Assembly (NCBI GenBank): GCA_964609155.1
Contig: CAZSRF010000019.1
Location: 1 to 43,935, forward strand
Origin: JAGOUU01 sp964609155
GTDB lineage: Bacteria; Pseudomonadota; Gammaproteobacteria; JAGOUU01
Direction of reading: 5' to 3'
DNA: 43,935 bases
The notes below the pieces were generated by a model. The model worked only from the letters and a program-made list of their open reading frames with translations, had not been told where the DNA came from and made no database searches. Shown here one piece after another: positions 25,934 to 33,464 of this stretch. Both the position numbers and the translations under genes were made by a program. Numbering within the stretch: position 1 is the first letter of the stretch; every line of letters begins with the position of its first letter.

Positions 25934-26458
25934 TTATTTACATTGTATAGTATAGGTTCCGTTTTGAACGGAAGTTTTAGGGTCAAAGCTTACTATAATA
26001 AGTTTTGCGTTATCTGTAGTCTTCAGCCCAGTGCAAGCATCAAGATTTACTTGATTAAATCCTGTATTTTTATTTAAGTCAATAAATTTTACTGTATCAG
26101 CAATAAATTGATTACAGTCAATATTCTGGTATACAGGCGTGCCAATTTGAGAATTGGCGGGGACAGCTCCGCAGGCTTTATATCCAGCATCTTGATTTGC
26201 TATGACAAGTTTTTTAAATAATGTACCCAGATCATTTTGCGCTTGCGTATAACCTGCTTGATCTTTGGTGCATGTCCATTTTCCTGGGTTGACTGTACAT
26301 TTTGTTGAGCACCCAGAAGTATCAGGGTTGTTGTTATTATTAAGCCCTAAATCACATGTCTCGTCTGCATCAATAAACCCGTCACCACACCATGAGAAAT
26401 AAGCAGGTGGTAGAATCAGTAAAGTTAGCATAGTTAACAATTGTATTTTATTAAGCAT
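25934..26458 (-). CDS. Secreted cysteine-rich protein, type A (DUF4215/Myxococcus-type Cys repeat-like), copy 2
   Basis: A protein of 174 residues with a signal peptide (MLNKIQLLTMLTLLILPPAYFSW). Immediately after it comes one cysteine-rich module, CGDGFIDADETCDLG...SGCSTKCTV...WTC, which matches the pattern CGDGxxDxxExCDxG...GCxxxC of the DUF4215 / 'Myxococcus cysteine-rich repeat' family. The rest (~115 residues) has conserved Cys and the segment CNQFIADTVKFIDLNKN. It shares nearly the whole layout with the gene at 27262-27807, including the YFSWCGDGFIDA start of the mature protein. It is the last of four tandem genes. The disulfide pattern implies export. Function unknown. The ribosome site AGGAG is good. 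Confidence 0.8.
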   Translation of the reverse strand: MLNKIQLLTMLTLLILPPAYFSWCGDGFIDADETCDLGLNNNNNPDTSGCSTKCTVNPGKWTCTKDQAGYTQAQNDLGTLFKKLVIANQDAGYKACGAVPANSQIGTPVYQNIDCNQFIADTVKFIDLNKNTGFNQVNLDACTGLKTTDNAKLIIVSFDPKTSVQNGTYTIQCK

Positions 26459-26467
26459 AATATACTC

Positions 26468-27265
26468 CTATTTTATTCCCTGAGTTGCATCAGGATCACA
26501 ATTTATGGCATTAGGTTTCTCAAAATTTAAGTTTAATGGATCTGGCGGCATGCTTACATTAAGCATGACTGCAGCTTTGCAATCCGCAATGGCGATGTCT
26601 TTATCTGAAGGAATGGATGTTGTCTGACCACTTTTCATTGCTTGATAATAATCACCAAGTGCAGTTTTAACTGAAACCTGACGATTCAAATCTTTAAACA
26701 GTGCCAAATTTTGTTTATACTGATCGCATACAGCTTGGATTAATTCAGGAGTTTCCGGGTTGCCAATAGGTTTATAATCCGGCTTGCACTTTATTGCAGC
26801 AGTTGAAGAAGAAATAATGTTTTTTTGATCATTTATGACGGTACCATTATTTACTATAAGTGAGCCACTGCCATTATTAATATAATTTTGTTCTGTAGTT
26901 AAGGCATCTTTAATTTCTGGAAAAGTTAAAATAATATACAGCATTGCAAGGCTTTTGGGGTTCAGAGAAATATTCGTTTGCAATTTATAATCATCGAGGG
27001 TTTTTGTACATGTCCAATTACCTGTTTTTTGAATAGTGCAACTTGTTGTGCAGCCAGAGATATTGGGATCATCGTTATTGGAATTTCCTAAATCGCATTC
27101 TTCTTTACCATCTAAAAATCCATCTGCTTTACCATTGGTGCATAAGTTTGTAAAAGTTGCTGCGGTAGGTTTTGCGGTAACAGCAGCGATAGTTATACAA
27201 CTTTTAACAGATAGTGTGACTAGAAAAATAAGATTTATGCAGGTACCAAAAAAGCTCTTGTTCAT
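26468..27265 (-). CDS. Secreted cysteine-rich protein, type B, copy 2
   Basis: A protein of 265 residues with an N-terminal signal-like hydrophobic segment (CINLIFLVTLSVKSCITIAAV). The Cys module follows: CTNGKADGFLDGKEECDLG...SGCTTSCTI...NWTC. The C-terminal region contains CDQYKQNLALFKDLNRQVSVKTALG and ends INCDPDATQGIK, which closely parallels the gene at 27821-28477 (LFKELNAQVSIETAAGG and CVPDATNGIR). Its start overlaps the stop of the upstream type A gene by ATGA, so the two are translationally coupled. Function unknown; probably a disulfide-stabilised periplasmic or secreted protein. Confidence 0.8.
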   Translation of the reverse strand: MNKSFFGTCINLIFLVTLSVKSCITIAAVTAKPTAATFTNLCTNGKADGFLDGKEECDLGNSNNDDPNISGCTTSCTIQKTGNWTCTKTLDDYKLQTNISLNPKSLAMLYIILTFPEIKDALTTEQNYINNGSGSLIVNNGTVINDQKNIISSSTAAIKCKPDYKPIGNPETPELIQAVCDQYKQNLALFKDLNRQVSVKTALGDYYQAMKSGQTTSIPSDKDIAIADCKAAVMLNVSMPPDPLNLNFEKPNAINCDPDATQGIK

Positions 27266-27807
27266 GGGGTTGGGGGATTAGTGCATCTAATTGTATAACT
27301 AGTTGCTTTTTTTGTCATATTTTTTGGATCATAATCTGCTATTTTAAGAGTTCCTATTCCTCCATGCGAAGATTCTAGTTTAGTGCAATCATTAATAAAA
27401 TTATCTGAAAGAGTTATATTTTTGTTTAATTCAATAAACTTTATAGAATCGGCAATAAAGCCAGTGCAATTTGCCGATGATGATGGCGGTGTTGGAGTAC
27501 CACATAGCATATATCCCTTAGCATCTTGTTGTATGGAAACAATGTTGTTTAATTTGTTAGATAAAAAATTTTGAGTATCTGTATACATATCTAATGTATT
27601 TGTACATGTCCACTGGCCAGTTTTTTGTACTGTACAGTCTGTTTTACATCCTGATATGTTAACGTCATCATTATTTTTAAGACCTAAATCACATTCCTCA
27701 TTGGCATCAATAAAACCATCTCCACACCAAGAAAAGTACGGAGATGAAAATAGCATTCCAACGAACACCCATACAACAAAATATTTTTTAAAAATAGGAT
27801 TAAACAT
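27262..27807 (-). CDS. Secreted cysteine-rich protein, type A, copy 1
   Basis: The ATG at 27807 with AGGTGA upstream is preferred over a GTG at 27816 (181 residues). A signal peptide ends near SSPYFSW, then comes the module CGDGFIDANEECDLG...SGCKTDCTV...QWTC. The later CTGFIADSIKFIELNKNITL matches FIADTVKFIDLNKN of the other type A gene. It starts 13 bases after the stop of the type B gene upstream and overlaps the next type B gene by 4 bases. Function unknown. Confidence 0.8.
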   Translation of the reverse strand: MFNPIFKKYFVVWVFVGMLFSSPYFSWCGDGFIDANEECDLGLKNNDDVNISGCKTDCTVQKTGQWTCTNTLDMYTDTQNFLSNKLNNIVSIQQDAKGYMLCGTPTPPSSSANCTGFIADSIKFIELNKNITLSDNFINDCTKLESSHGGIGTLKIADYDPKNMTKKATSYTIRCTNPPTP

Positions 27808-27820
27808 AGCTATCACCTAG

Positions 27821-28477
27821 TTATCTTATTCCATTTGTAGCATCTGGAACACAGTTTATTTTTACAGGGCTACCCAGAAATGTAAAACTTTTAGTATCAA
27901 CATCTTGAATTTCAGGACTGGTTGATGTGCATTTGGCATTAAGAAGTTGAGCCGCATCTTTTCCACCAGCTGCTGTTTCTATAGAGACTTGGGCATTTAG
28001 TTCTTTGAAAAGAGCTACATCTTTTACGTATTGACGACATGCTATAAGGTCATTTGGTTGTGCAGTTGATTTCATTGGAGTGCTGCATATACCCTGAGCT
28101 ACTATCCAGGATACTCGTGTGGGAGAATTTTGGCCAGTTTCGTTGGCAAGTACCTTATAGAGGGAAATCAAACTATTTGGATTACTGTTATCTGTAATCA
28201 TATTCATATACCCAACACCATCGCTATTGCAGGTCCATTTCTTAGAATGACCAGTTTGTTGATCTATATAAGTGTTAATTGTGCAATCAGTATTACACCC
28301 AGATTTAGTGCCATCTGGATTGTTTAGAGTTCCCAAATCACATTCTTCACCTGTCTCTAAGAGGCCATTTGCAATGCCACCAACGCAAGCAGCGTAGGAA
28401 GAACTATGCGCCATAAATATACCAACTGGCAATACAATGCCAATGACGAAATTTCTTAACCATTTGTTATTGCTCAT
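27821..28477 (-). CDS. Secreted cysteine-rich protein, type B, copy 1 (first gene of the four)
   Basis: A protein of 218 residues. The signal peptide is WLRNFVIGIVLPVGIFMAHSSSYAA. The Cys module CVGGIANGLLETGEECDLG...SGCNTDCTI...KWTC follows. The C-terminal half has CRQYVKDVALFKELNAQVSIETAAGG and ends INCVPDATNGIR. It is first in the four-gene run, with a purine-rich ribosome site (GGTGGGATAAG). A candidate promoter lies 45-75 bases upstream. The other three genes follow with gaps of at most 13 bases or overlaps, so the set is very likely one operon. Confidence 0.8.
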   Translation of the reverse strand: MSNNKWLRNFVIGIVLPVGIFMAHSSSYAACVGGIANGLLETGEECDLGTLNNPDGTKSGCNTDCTINTYIDQQTGHSKKWTCNSDGVGYMNMITDNSNPNSLISLYKVLANETGQNSPTRVSWIVAQGICSTPMKSTAQPNDLIACRQYVKDVALFKELNAQVSIETAAGGKDAAQLLNAKCTSTSPEIQDVDTKSFTFLGSPVKINCVPDATNGIR

Positions 28478-28522
28478 AACTTATCCCACCTAATTTTGGC
28501 AAACTTCTTGCTATCTGTAATA

Positions 28523-28551
28523 ATATTAGTAGTAAGGCTAATGGTAATCAA
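28523..28551 (-). promoter_or_regulatory. Possible promoter for the cysteine-rich gene operon
   Basis: On the minus strand TTGATT (28551-28546), a 17-base spacer, then TAATAT (28528-28523). It lies 46 bases before the first ATG of the operon. The match to consensus is moderate. Confidence 0.3.
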
Positions 28552-28637
28552 GGTGGCTAGATAAACTATTTGACAATCAATAACTAATTGAATTAATGTC
28601 CCGGATTAATTTAATATATTAAATCGTTGCAGCAGAA

Positions 28638-29114
28638 TTATACGCTCATAATAAGCTTCTGGTATAAAAAATAGATGGATTGACCATTTGGTAGGTACCA
28701 ATTCGGTGCTATTTGCACCCATGGCTCTAAAACAAAAAGTCGGTTTTGTAGATCAGGGTGAGGGATTGTCAGATGAGGGATGTCTATCACCAGATCGTCA
28801 TAAACTAGGATATCTAAATCAATTGTTCTTGGCCCCCAGTGCATAGTTTTAACCCGGGCTTGTTTTTTTTCTATAGAATGTAAAAAAATTAAGAGTTCAG
28901 AGGGGGAGAGTGTAGTTGTAATTTTAATAACAGCATTAATAAAATTATCCTGATTAAGATAACCATACGGTTCAGTTTGATATAATTTTGAGCATGCTAG
29001 AATTTTTATTTTTGGATTTAAGCTAATATTTTTGATAGCTTTAATAACTTGTGTTTTTGGATTATTCTGATTACTTCCCAAAGCTATAAAACAAATGTGA
29101 GTATTATTCAGCAT
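28638..29114 (-). CDS. folK: 2-amino-4-hydroxy-6-hydroxymethyldihydropteridine pyrophosphokinase (HPPK)
   Basis: I start at the ATG at 29114 (MLNNTHICFIALGSN), not at the longer in-frame start at 29159, because HPPK begins almost directly with the first strand and IALGSNxxxP motif. The protein has 158 residues, typical. Other marks: LYQTEPYGYLNQDNFINAVIKI, the loop KTMHWGPRTIDLDILVYDD with the catalytic DLDIL, and LTIPHPDLQNRLFVLEP. HPPK transfers pyrophosphate from ATP to the pterin in folate synthesis. Its start overlaps the end of pcnB by 11 bases, the usual gammaproteobacterial pcnB-folK pair. Confidence 0.95.
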   Translation of the reverse strand: MLNNTHICFIALGSNQNNPKTQVIKAIKNISLNPKIKILACSKLYQTEPYGYLNQDNFINAVIKITTTLSPSELLIFLHSIEKKQARVKTMHWGPRTIDLDILVYDDLVIDIPHLTIPHPDLQNRLFVLEPWVQIAPNWYLPNGQSIYFLYQKLIMSV

Positions 29115-30378
29115 AATGATCAAGCATGTTTTTACGCATCTGAGAGTCTGCTGCTTCATAATCCTTCCACCACTGTAATTGTTTAGAATTAGTTTGCTCT
29201 AGTTCAGAACGCAATACTAAGAAATCAAAACCAGCTCTAAATTTTGGGTGAAAAGCAGCTTTTAACACGGCTTTTTTTCGTGTTTTATTTAATAATCTTT
29301 GTAGGTACCAAATTTCTTCCATAACTTGCGTAAATCTTTTTGGAATAGCAAGGCGAACATTCTGTTCTTTAAGAATTTTATGGGTATGCAAGCGCCAAAT
29401 ATGCTCACGCCCATGGTTTTGGTTTGATGAGGTATTTTGTGACTCTAAGTAGAGCAATTGTAAAGGATGCCATAAAAAAGCTGCTAGTAAAAAAGCAGGG
29501 TTTACAGGTAAATCATTTTGTAGTCTTTGATCTGTGCTTTGTAACACTCGGTGAACAAACAGTAAGTGCTGTGGATAATGATCTTGTATTTTTTTAATAG
29601 CAGTAAAAGGAAAGAGCTTTTGCAGTATTTTATATTTATTTAAAATTAAAAAACTTTGTTCTGAATGACCCGTTAAAAATAATTTCATATATTCTTCAAA
29701 TAAACGGGCCGGAGGAATATTTGATAATAATTCTTGATAATCATTATTATTGATAGGAGTTAAAGTAGCAGGTTCAATTGTAAAACTAAGTTTTGCTGCA
29801 AATCGCAAAGCCCGTAACATGCGCACTGGATCTTCGCGATATCTTGTTTCTGGATGTCCTAGTATTTTTATAGTGTGGTTTTTAATATGTAAAAACCCAT
29901 CACAATAGTCTATGATATCTCCAGCAATGGCATCATAATAGAGGGCATTGATAGTAAAATCTCTGCGCCATACATCTTCGTCTATTGTGCCATAAATATT
30001 GTCTCGAATGATTTGCCCATCAATAGCCATATGATCAAAACTATCTAAATTTTGAGCTGCATTCTGAGCAGGGGGGGCAGCCCTAAAAGTTGCTACTTCT
30101 ACGATATCTCGGCCATAATGAACATGAACTAACCTAAACCTGCGCCCAATAATCCGGCTGTTTTTAAATAAAGCCCTTATTTGATCAGGAGTTGCGTCAG
30201 TAACAATATCAAAGTCTTTAGGCTTAAATCCTAGTAATAGATCTCTAACTCCGCCTCCAACAATATATGCTTGAAAGTCAGCTCGTTGTAGTTTCTCTAA
30301 GATGCCAATAACACGTTTATCTACTTGGGATTCTTGAATATTATGTACTTTTTGAGGAATAATTTTTGGGTGCGACAT
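29104..30378 (-). CDS. pcnB: Poly(A) polymerase I
   Basis: A protein of 424 residues. The class II nucleotidyltransferase head is clear: AYIVGGGVRDLLLG, then KPKDFDIVTDATPDQI with the catalytic Asp pair (Asp55, Asp57), then RIIGRRFRLVHVHYG. The phrase EVATFRA and RRDFTINALYYD are also conserved, as is RYREDPVRMLRALRFAAKL. The C-terminal end has the basic helical region and the FDFLVLRSE segment of proteobacterial PcnB. It adds 3' poly(A) tails that promote RNA decay; the PcnB rather than CCA-adding assignment rests on these C-terminal features and the folK neighbour. Confidence 0.93.
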   Translation of the reverse strand: MSHPKIIPQKVHNIQESQVDKRVIGILEKLQRADFQAYIVGGGVRDLLLGFKPKDFDIVTDATPDQIRALFKNSRIIGRRFRLVHVHYGRDIVEVATFRAAPPAQNAAQNLDSFDHMAIDGQIIRDNIYGTIDEDVWRRDFTINALYYDAIAGDIIDYCDGFLHIKNHTIKILGHPETRYREDPVRMLRALRFAAKLSFTIEPATLTPINNNDYQELLSNIPPARLFEEYMKLFLTGHSEQSFLILNKYKILQKLFPFTAIKKIQDHYPQHLLFVHRVLQSTDQRLQNDLPVNPAFLLAAFLWHPLQLLYLESQNTSSNQNHGREHIWRLHTHKILKEQNVRLAIPKRFTQVMEEIWYLQRLLNKTRKKAVLKAAFHPKFRAGFDFLVLRSELEQTNSKQLQWWKDYEAADSQMRKNMLDHYAE

Positions 30379-30571
30379 TATTTAATGCGTTGGTTAAGAG
30401 TTGTATTGTTTATTGCATCATGTTGAATATTATAACATTTTTACTAATGCGGGTTAATTAAAAATAAAAAATTAATTATGCATATCTGTATTAGTGTTAG
30501 AATATTAACAGGATTTAGGGTACAATACAAAGCTTAGTGCAATATGCAATCTAACATGAGAGAGGTTTGAG

Positions 30572-31843
30572 TTGGTTAACTCTGTTGTTCCTGTTGCCCC
30601 TATAGTATCAGCATCTAGTTCACTATCAAAAAAATCCTTTTTAGATCCAGCTGGAGTTATATGTGCTTGTTTCATGGCAATACCCGGCGTTCTGTTAGGG
30701 CAAATCATTGGTGTTACTGGGTTTCTTAGTTATGCTTGGATCTGTAGCCCTCTAATGGGTATGGTATTCGCAGGTTTTGGATATTATGTGACTAAGTCTT
30801 CCAAAGGCGCCGACAAAGCTGCTAATCTAGAGTCTTTTTTTCGTGCACTGGCCGTCTCTTTGGCTACAGCTCTTGGAGGGCTTTGGGGTGGTGCTACGGC
30901 TGGTCCCTTGTTTATTTTTCTCGGTTTATTTATTCCTGCTAATCAAATTTTATTAAGCTGCATTGTTTTAGCCGCTGCTATTTTTGCTCTTTGTACTTTG
31001 GTTACGTTAAAACTTAAACGTCCTAAAGGCCCAGAGGGTTTTGTAACTTTAGCTAATGGTTTTATGTTCATGGTCCTCGGTGCATCAATAGGTATGCGAT
31101 TTAGTCCTATTGGCTGGATAATTGGTCTTAATATAGGTCTAGTTTTTGGCTTAATCACAGGGAGTATTTGCAACAATAGTAATTTTTTGTATGGTGGTTC
31201 ATCGACAAAAAAAGTGTTAACAAATATTTATGCTATCTCAGGTTTGCTAACCGGCATTATGTTTGGAGCAATTATGAATGCTATACTTTTTGCTTCTTCA
31301 TTAGCATGGGCTAGTAGTATATTGGGTGTAGGTTTTATGCTTATAGGTGGATGTGTAGGGCATAGAGTTGCTACAAAATTGGATGTTAAAAAAGGTAATA
31401 CGGAAGTTGATCTAGACAACAAAGAGCTGCGTCATAAGCTGTATAAATCAAGTTTACTTATCCCAACACTTTTTTTGGGTTACTTAACAGGTGGTTTAAT
31501 TGGTTATTTAGCCTTTCCTGGTGCTGAAATATTATTATGTCAAGCTTTTGGCACAGTAGCATCTAGCATTTTATATTTAACAGTTACTAGTTTATACACT
31601 CCGGTTATTGATTTCTTAAAACGGTTATTTCATAAAGAAGCTCCTGAAAAAGCTCTTATTGAGCAAGAAAAATTAAATCCGGATAGCAAGCCAACAATTG
31701 AGAGTGTTAAAAAACCTACAAGAACTTTTGCAAATCTTGTTTCTCACACAAAGGCTGGTGATCTATTATCTGCGAGTCGTCCTGCCATACCATCTGTTAT
31801 ACCTAATTCAGAGAAAATAAATCGTCGTTGTAGCATATGCTAG
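30572..31843 (+). CDS. Polytopic membrane protein with C-terminal CaaX-like box (candidate effector)
   Basis: An in-frame TGA lies at 30557-30559 and there is no ATG before residue ~36, so translation most likely starts at the TTG at 30572, which has AGAGG 6 bases upstream. The protein has 423 residues and no recognised family. About ten hydrophobic helices fill residues ~27-360, many Gly-rich with GxxxG spacing (GGLWGGATAGPLFIFLGLF, GLLTGIMFGAIMNAI). The last ~65 residues are soluble and basic, ending EKINRRCSIC. The terminal Cys-Ser-Ile-Cys fits the CaaX prenylation pattern and is preceded by two Arg. Legionella effectors such as AnkB end in such boxes and are lipidated by host enzymes. A TACAAT -10-like site lies at 30521-30526. 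Effector status is inferred. Confidence 0.72.
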   Translation: MVNSVVPVAPIVSASSSLSKKSFLDPAGVICACFMAIPGVLLGQIIGVTGFLSYAWICSPLMGMVFAGFGYYVTKSSKGADKAANLESFFRALAVSLATALGGLWGGATAGPLFIFLGLFIPANQILLSCIVLAAAIFALCTLVTLKLKRPKGPEGFVTLANGFMFMVLGASIGMRFSPIGWIIGLNIGLVFGLITGSICNNSNFLYGGSSTKKVLTNIYAISGLLTGIMFGAIMNAILFASSLAWASSILGVGFMLIGGCVGHRVATKLDVKKGNTEVDLDNKELRHKLYKSSLLIPTLFLGYLTGGLIGYLAFPGAEILLCQAFGTVASSILYLTVTSLYTPVIDFLKRLFHKEAPEKALIEQEKLNPDSKPTIESVKKPTRTFANLVSHTKAGDLLSASRPAIPSVIPNSEKINRRCSIC

Positions 31844-31912
31844 AATTATTAAAATAAATTGCTGCCTCTTTAGTTTATAGTTGGTTGAATTTAAAAAAAT
31901 ATGTAGAAAGCA

Positions 31913-31941
31913 TTGACTTGATAGTTAGATGTAATTATTAT
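31913..31941 (+). promoter_or_regulatory. Sigma70-type promoter for the vWA / U-box gene pair
   Basis: TTGACT (31913-31918), a 17-base spacer, and TATTAT (31936-31941), 43 bases before the vWA gene's ATG. It is close to consensus and correctly oriented. Confidence 0.65.
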
Positions 31942-31984
31942 GTACGTTGAAAAGCTTGGTAACCATGTAGCAAAGAGGTGAGAA

Positions 31985-33445
31985 ATGATTAGCATATCTG
32001 AAATAGAAAGATTCATTAGTGCAGATTCTAGGGTAGATTTTGCTCCAGAAAGCAGTCAATTAATAGTTGATATTACTCACTCCAGAGGCCCTGCTCCAGA
32101 TAAAGCGCTTTCTAGTATTAAAGCTGCTTTAAAGCCACGACCAGCAGATTTACTTCATGGTGCATCACAAGTTATTTTTGTTATTGATAAAAGTGGCAGT
32201 ATGCAAGGAATCAATTTTACTGTTGCACGTCGCGTGTTTGATACAATTTATGATTCATTAGATCCTAATACGAGTGTATCAGTTTTATTGTTCAATGAGG
32301 AAAATCAGATCATACAACTCTTGCTGAGAGGAGATGGTACGAGCGTAACTAAAGGGCTTAAATCTGCGATTAATTTTGAGGATTTAACTCGCCAGTTGGA
32401 TTCGATACGTCCTGCAGGAAGTACTAATATTATAGGTTGTCTTAAAGACACAGCATATCTTGTTTCAGGTACGCCTGGTGTAAAACCAACGGTAGAACAA
32501 ATTAATGCAGCAAGTGTTGTTTTTATAACAGATGGAGTTGATAATCAGGCAGTTCGTTATAAGAGAGCACGAGATGCAGGTGATGCAGGAGTAGTTCCGC
32601 ATCGCCGAGCAGCCTCTAATACTGAAGATATGATGCAATTAATGCTGCCTTTGATGAGGAGAGAATATGGAGGATCTATATTACCTCGTATCATACCGAT
32701 AGGCATTGGAGTGTATTACGATAGTGATTTATTGATTTCTTTGGGTGCGCATCCGGTATTTCATCGTTCAGGTTTTCTACATTTAACACAGGTACAGCAT
32801 GTAGAAGAACGAAGAACGGCGTTGCTTGGTTTGGTAAATCCTTACAGACTGAAAAGCTGTTTATTTGTTAGATATAAAAATGGTGAAAATAAATTGTACC
32901 CAGAGATGTATTTGCAGGAAGAGGCTGTTGGAGTAAAAGAACATTTATTTGATGATACAGCGGAAATAAGTGAAATTTATATTGCTACTTTTCGGGAAGG
33001 TGAGACTCTACAGGTATTAAGAATTATGCATAGTGATGCCGGATTTTTAAATATAACAACATTACGATATGACGATGAGCTCTTAAAAAAATATATACTT
33101 TCAGAAAACTCTGCTATGGCTCTGGAATGGAGAAGAGCCGATGATAGGTCATTGTTGGGGCATTTTAAACCAGCGATAGAAAAATTATTACGTAATTATA
33201 CAAAAGCGTATTGGCGTAAGGATAGAGATGTGATAGCTGCTCTAGAAAATTTAACAAAAATTTATATTGAACTTACAGATACAATTGCTAAAAGATGGCC
33301 TGCCAGAACTATCAACCCTCTACTAGACTTAAGAAGAAGATCTGAGGACGAAGAGAGACGTGAACTAGCAGGTTATTCTGCGACAAGTGTTTCATGTGCT
33401 GGACCCGCAGCTAGTGCTGCATCTGCTGCGTGTCCATGGTATTAA
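31985..33445 (+). CDS. von Willebrand factor A domain protein with intact MIDAS
   Basis: A protein of 486 residues; ribosome site AGAGGTGAG. The vWA domain spans about residues 55-285. The metal-ion-dependent adhesion site is complete: Asp68-x-Ser70-x-Ser72 in VIDKSGSMQG, Thr147 in AGSTNI and Asp183 in FITDGVDN. After the domain comes a beta-rich segment (SCLFVRYKNGE...EISEIYIATFREGE), then a helical part with many charged residues, as in eukaryote-type vWA proteins. The tail is Ala/Ser/Cys-rich (SCAGPAASAASAACPWY). There is no signal peptide, so it is either cytosolic or secreted by a signal-peptide-independent route. The tandem U-box gene follows after 19 bases and almost certainly shares its transcript. 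Role unknown; vWA domains bind protein partners through metal. Confidence 0.82.
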   Translation: MISISEIERFISADSRVDFAPESSQLIVDITHSRGPAPDKALSSIKAALKPRPADLLHGASQVIFVIDKSGSMQGINFTVARRVFDTIYDSLDPNTSVSVLLFNEENQIIQLLLRGDGTSVTKGLKSAINFEDLTRQLDSIRPAGSTNIIGCLKDTAYLVSGTPGVKPTVEQINAASVVFITDGVDNQAVRYKRARDAGDAGVVPHRRAASNTEDMMQLMLPLMRREYGGSILPRIIPIGIGVYYDSDLLISLGAHPVFHRSGFLHLTQVQHVEERRTALLGLVNPYRLKSCLFVRYKNGENKLYPEMYLQEEAVGVKEHLFDDTAEISEIYIATFREGETLQVLRIMHSDAGFLNITTLRYDDELLKKYILSENSAMALEWRRADDRSLLGHFKPAIEKLLRNYTKAYWRKDRDVIAALENLTKIYIELTDTIAKRWPARTINPLLDLRRRSEDEERRELAGYSATSVSCAGPAASAASAACPWY

Positions 33446-33464
33446 TTTCTAAGAGGGGTAATTT

